Source: an uncultured Olsenella sp.
GTDB lineage: Bacteria; Actinomycetota; Coriobacteriia; Coriobacteriales; Atopobiaceae
NCBI GenBank assembly: GCA_900314575.1
Contig: OMVS01000030.1
Coordinates: forward strand, 1 to 32,868
Direction: 5' to 3'
Length of the DNA: 32,868 nucleotides
Part shown: in pieces, positions 30,480 through 32,868 of the stretch
Position numbering within the stretch: the stretch's first letter is position 1
Layout of the letters: each line of letters opens with the position of its first letter
The notes under the pieces: model-generated
What the model saw: only the letters and a program-made list of their open reading frames with translations
What the model was told of the DNA's origin: nothing
Database searches by the model: none
Position numbers and translations under genes: made by a program

Positions 30480-30715
30480 CTCGCGAGCTCGAGGGCGAGG
30501 GCGTTGACCACGAAGTGGAACAGGCCAAGCGTGAGCACCGTCAGTGGCAGGGCGAAGAGCCTCATGACCGGCCGCACGAAGGAGTTCACGAGGGCGAGCA
30601 CGGCCGCGAGCACGAGCAGGCCCCCCGAGCCACCGACGACGGTGACCCCCGGCACGATGGCCACGGCGGCGGCGACCGCGACGGCCGTCGCGAGCCAGAG
30701 CCCCACTGCTCTCAT
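30356..30715 (-). CDS. Holin-4 superfamily (YvlD-like) membrane protein
   Basis: 119 residues, almost wholly hydrophobic, with four membrane helices. The pattern ALVNSFVRPVMRLFALPLTVLTLGLFHFVVNALAL is that of the PF04020 family (phage_holin_4_2, B. subtilis YvlD). Most members are chromosomal proteins of unknown role rather than phage holins, and there are no phage genes here. The ATG at 30715 has GGGAGG at good spacing, and the length is standard for the family, so the whole frame is real. Its last 124 bp overlap the end of the convergent DUF2974 gene. Confidence 0.85.
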   Translation of the reverse strand: MRAVGLWLATAVAVAAAVAIVPGVTVVGGSGGLLVLAAVLALVNSFVRPVMRLFALPLTVLTLGLFHFVVNALALELASYLALGLFGSGVVLASFGSALVASLVISLVSSVSEAVLGLR

Positions 30716-30842
30716 GCGAGCCTCCCATCCAAGGACGATCAGGTGTTCCGTATCCTACCCCCCGGAGGGGCGCCCCGTCGGCGTCCACAAAAGAACTGCA
30801 ACTCGTCGGGCTGCCCCCAGACGTCCTTCTCCGTCACGCGGC

Positions 30843-30860
30843 ACTTTAATGCGCTAAAGT
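30843..30860. promoter_or_regulatory. Inverted repeat over the yerC-like promoter
   Basis: ACTTTA (30843-30848) and TAAAGT (30855-30860) form perfect arms around ATGCGC. The right arm overlaps the best -10 candidate (TAAAGT, 29 bp before the ATG). A TrpR-type repressor is encoded immediately downstream, so autoregulation is plausible. Confidence 0.4.
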
Positions 30861-30888
30861 ATCAGGGTCCCGAACGGAGGTGCACGCG

Positions 30889-31251
30889 ATGCCCAAGGAT
30901 GACATGCCCCAAGGCGCCGAGGTGAGCAGGCTCCTCGACGCGCTCTGCCTGCTCGAGTCTGCGGACGAGGCCCGCGCGCTCCTGCTGGACCTCTGCACCA
31001 CGCGCGAGATTGCCGACCTGGCGCAGCGCCTCGAGATGGCGCGCCTGCTCAGCGAGGGCGCCTCCTACCTCAGCGTCTCGAGGCGCACCGGCGCGAGCTC
31101 GACCACGGTGAGCCGCGTGTCCAAGTGCCTGAACAACGGCGCCGGGGGCTACCGCCTCGTCCTCGCGCGCCTCGCAGGAGAGCACGGCGCCACGGGGGGA
31201 GAAGGACCTGCGGCAGGCGAGGCCGCGCCGCCGGCGTCGCCGGGCGAGTGA
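30889..31251 (+). CDS. TrpR-like YerC/YecD-family DNA-binding protein
   Basis: 120 residues. The core EVSRLLDALCLLESADEARALLLDLCTTREIADLAQRLEMARLLSEGASYLSVSRRTGASSTTVSRVSKCL-type sequence (11-81) is the Trp-repressor superfamily fold; its helix-turn-helix spans about 41-80. YerC proteins lack clear tryptophan dependence and their regulon is poorly known. The C-terminal 25 residues are a Gly/Ala/Pro tail. The ATG at 30889 follows GGAGG by eight bases; a GTG three codons earlier is less well placed. It precedes the AddB-like gene by 134 bp. Confidence 0.87.
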   Translation: MPKDDMPQGAEVSRLLDALCLLESADEARALLLDLCTTREIADLAQRLEMARLLSEGASYLSVSRRTGASSTTVSRVSKCLNNGAGGYRLVLARLAGEHGATGGEGPAAGEAAPPASPGE

Positions 31252-31385
31252 GGGGGCCGGGTCCGGTGGGCGGCTATCGCCGCGGTCGGCCGTGACGCGG
31301 GCGGCACCGTCGCCAGCGGGGCGCGGCTGCGCCCATTCTTGTCCCGGCGGTGGGGTAGCATGTCCCCCACGAGGAGAGGGGAAGC

Positions 31386-32868
31386 ATGACACTCCACATC
31401 ATCCAGACCAACGACTACGGCATCGTGTCCGCGCCCTGCGCGCGGGTCCTCCGGGAGGCCGTCGCCTCGACGGGGGCCGCGGCGCTCCTCGCGCCCTCGC
31501 TCGGCCAGGCGCTCGACATGCAGCGCGCGCTCGCGGACGAGGAGGGCCTCGCGCTCGGCGTCACGTGCACCACGCCGGGCCTGTGGGCCAAGGAGCGCTG
31601 GGGCGTCTGGGGCGACGGCTCCGCGATCGTCTCCGCGCGGGAGCGCTACGTTCTTCTGCGCCTCGTGGTGGCCGACGCCTCCGAGGGGGACCTCGCCGGG
31701 CTCCCCGCCACCCCCGGCCTCGTCAAGACGCTCGCGCGCCTCGCCTCCTCCTCGCTGCCGTGGCTCCCGCTCGCCAAAGACGGCCGCGTCGACGACGCCG
31801 ACCCGCGCGCCGCCGGGCTCGGACGGGGCGAGAGGGCCGTGCTCTCGCTGCTCGGCGCCTACCGCGGCGCCCTGCGCGAGCGCGGCCGCGTCGAGGCCTG
31901 CGAGGCGATGGTGCGCCTCCCGGAGGCGCTCGAGGAGGCCGGCGCCGCGGCCGTCCCCGTCGTCCTCAACGGGGTCGCCCCCGCCTCCGCGGCGGAGCGC
32001 GCCCTGGCGGTGGGCCTGGCGGCCGCCGCCCCCGTGTGCTGGGTCGTGCCGGTCGACGCTGGCCCGGCGTCTGACGTCTCGCGCGATCTCGTCGCCACGC
32101 TTCGCTCCGAGGCCGGCGCCGCGGGAGTCGAGGTGGCGTGCGAGGAACCCCTCGGCGGGACGGGCGCACCCGCCAGCGGAGACGAGCTCTCGCGTCTGCG
32201 CGCGTCCCTGTTCCGCGCCGACGTCGCTCCCGTGGAGCCGCAGGGGCAGGTGAGGTGCGCGCTCGCGCTGGGCCCGCTCGCCGAGGCGGAGCTCGTCTGC
32301 CAGGAGGTCACGGGGCTCGTCGCCGAGGGCTGCACGGACGTCGTCGTCGCCTGCCCCGACCCCGCGAGGACGTGGGACGCCCTCGCGCCCAAGCTCGCCG
32401 CCCGCGGCCTTCTCGCCGAGGGCTCCGTCCAAAGGCGGGTGGCGGACCTCCCCGCGACGAGGGCCTTCCTCGGCTTCGCCGCGCAGGTGGCCCAGCTCCA
32501 GGAGCTCGCCTGCTCCTGGCCGGAGGACGAGCAGGGCGAGGAGGGCCCGGTGCCCGCCCTCGGCGACATGTCGTGGTGGCCGCCCCGGGCGCTCACCGAC
32601 TTCCTTCTCTCCGACGCGTCCGGGGTCGCCAGGGAGCGCGCCTACGCGCTCGACCTGAAGTGGCGCGGCAACCGCATGCTCTCGCCCGCGCAGGTCCTCG
32701 CCCAGCTCCAGAGGCGCGCCTCCACCTCCGACGAGGTCGCCCGCGCCACGGCGGCCCTGCTCAGGGGCCGCCTGTCGACCGCCGCCCTCGAGCTCGAGCG
32801 CGGCGTCCGCGCGCGGCTCGAGGCCAGGCGCGCGCTCGACCCCGACGGGGTCGCCCGCGCCGGCGGCG
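31386..32868 (+). CDS. Putative AddB/RexB-like PD-(D/E)XK nuclease-family protein, N-terminal part
   Basis: An open frame of 494 codons runs off the window; a GAGGAGAGGGG site precedes the ATG. It begins MTLHIIQTNDYGIVSAPCAR and continues as an Ala/Leu/Arg-rich helical protein with segments such as ALLAPSLGQALDMQRALADE and CQEVTGLVAEGCTDVVVACPDP. The latter resembles the helicase-like half of AddB/RexB, where a pseudo-ATPase domain scans DNA ends. No Walker A motif is visible, as in RexB-type proteins. The C-terminal nuclease motifs would lie outside the window. I recall similar yerC-addB neighbours in Coriobacteriia. The assignment is moderate and rests on overall pattern rather than a catalytic motif. 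Confidence 0.55.
   Translation, partial: MTLHIIQTNDYGIVSAPCARVLREAVASTGAAALLAPSLGQALDMQRALADEEGLALGVTCTTPGLWAKERWGVWGDGSAIVSARERYVLLRLVVADASEGDLAGLPATPGLVKTLARLASSSLPWLPLAKDGRVDDADPRAAGLGRGERAVLSLLGAYRGALRERGRVEACEAMVRLPEALEEAGAAAVPVVLNGVAPASAAERALAVGLAAAAPVCWVVPVDAGPASDVSRDLVATLRSEAGAAGVEVACEEPLGGTGAPASGDELSRLRASLFRADVAPVEPQGQVRCALALGPLAEAELVCQEVTGLVAEGCTDVVVACPDPARTWDALAPKLAARGLLAEGSVQRRVADLPATRAFLGFAAQVAQLQELACSWPEDEQGEEGPVPALGDMSWWPPRALTDFLLSDASGVARERAYALDLKWRGNRMLSPAQVLAQLQRRASTSDEVARATAALLRGRLSTAALELERGVRARLEARRALDPDGVARAGG

Noticed and set aside
30356-30715. Prophage remnant because of the holin-like protein
   Set aside because: This holin superfamily is mostly chromosomal (YvlD-like) and no other phage genes, integrase or attachment site are present.

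Overview
The window is about 33 kb of very GC-rich, densely coding bacterial chromosome. The gene set and family variants fit an anaerobic member of the Coriobacteriia (Olsenella/Atopobium-like). This placement is an inference from recalled gene content: SUF with SufU, GatCAB, mannose-family PTS, acetylase-type lysine synthesis, a FucO-like dehydrogenase, and a TrpR-like regulator beside a putative recombination nuclease. I could not search a database. No phage, insertion sequence, CRISPR array, rRNA or tRNA was seen.

Layout. 1-135: start of an unknown gene on the minus strand. 432-1307: class II fructose-bisphosphate aldolase with a catabolite-operator-like site upstream and a strong terminator. 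1660-2517: a putative lipoprotein. 2554-8255 (minus): a complete SUF iron-sulfur assembly operon in the order sufC-sufB-sufD-sufS-sufU-rrf2. It uses stop/start overlaps, and its last gene is a probable Fe-S-sensing Rrf2 regulator. A nearly perfect 24-bp palindrome sits at the promoter. 8477-9790 (minus): a membrane-anchored alpha/beta hydrolase that has Gly where the nucleophilic Ser should be.

10338-13522: a mannose-family PTS operon (IIA, IIB, IIC, IID, plus an unrecognised two-helix membrane protein) behind a 547-bp control region that holds two copies of TGGGA-N4-TCCCA. 13772-17150: gatCAB for tRNA-dependent amidation. 17237-17695 (minus): an orphan XRE regulator, with three TTGATGA elements two helical turns apart in the intergenic region it shares with the lysine operon. 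17997-24283: aminotransferase, M20 deacetylase, lysA, dapA, dapB and dapH, which together make the N-acetyl branch of diaminopimelate/lysine synthesis (only dapF and the aspartate-to-semialdehyde steps are absent). 24293-25303 (minus): type I asparaginase, which could supply aspartate.

25569-26132: a four-helix membrane protein. 26324-27484: FucO-type iron alcohol dehydrogenase. 27760-29094: a secreted coiled-coil/NlpC-P60 peptidoglycan hydrolase. 29205-30479: a DUF2974 lipase-like protein whose 3' end overlaps by 124 bp a convergent holin-4-type membrane protein (30356-30715). 30889-31251: a TrpR/YerC-like regulator with an inverted repeat over its likely promoter. 31386 to the end: the N-terminal half of a putative AddB/RexB-like protein.

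Functionally these are mostly housekeeping genes: glycolysis and sugar import, Fe-S assembly, amide-tRNA synthesis, lysine and cell-wall precursors, wall remodelling and repair. The less ordinary signals are regulatory palindromes, the altered hydrolase, the unknown PTS-linked membrane protein and the overlapping 3' ends. I saw nothing that amounts to a clearly new multi-gene system.
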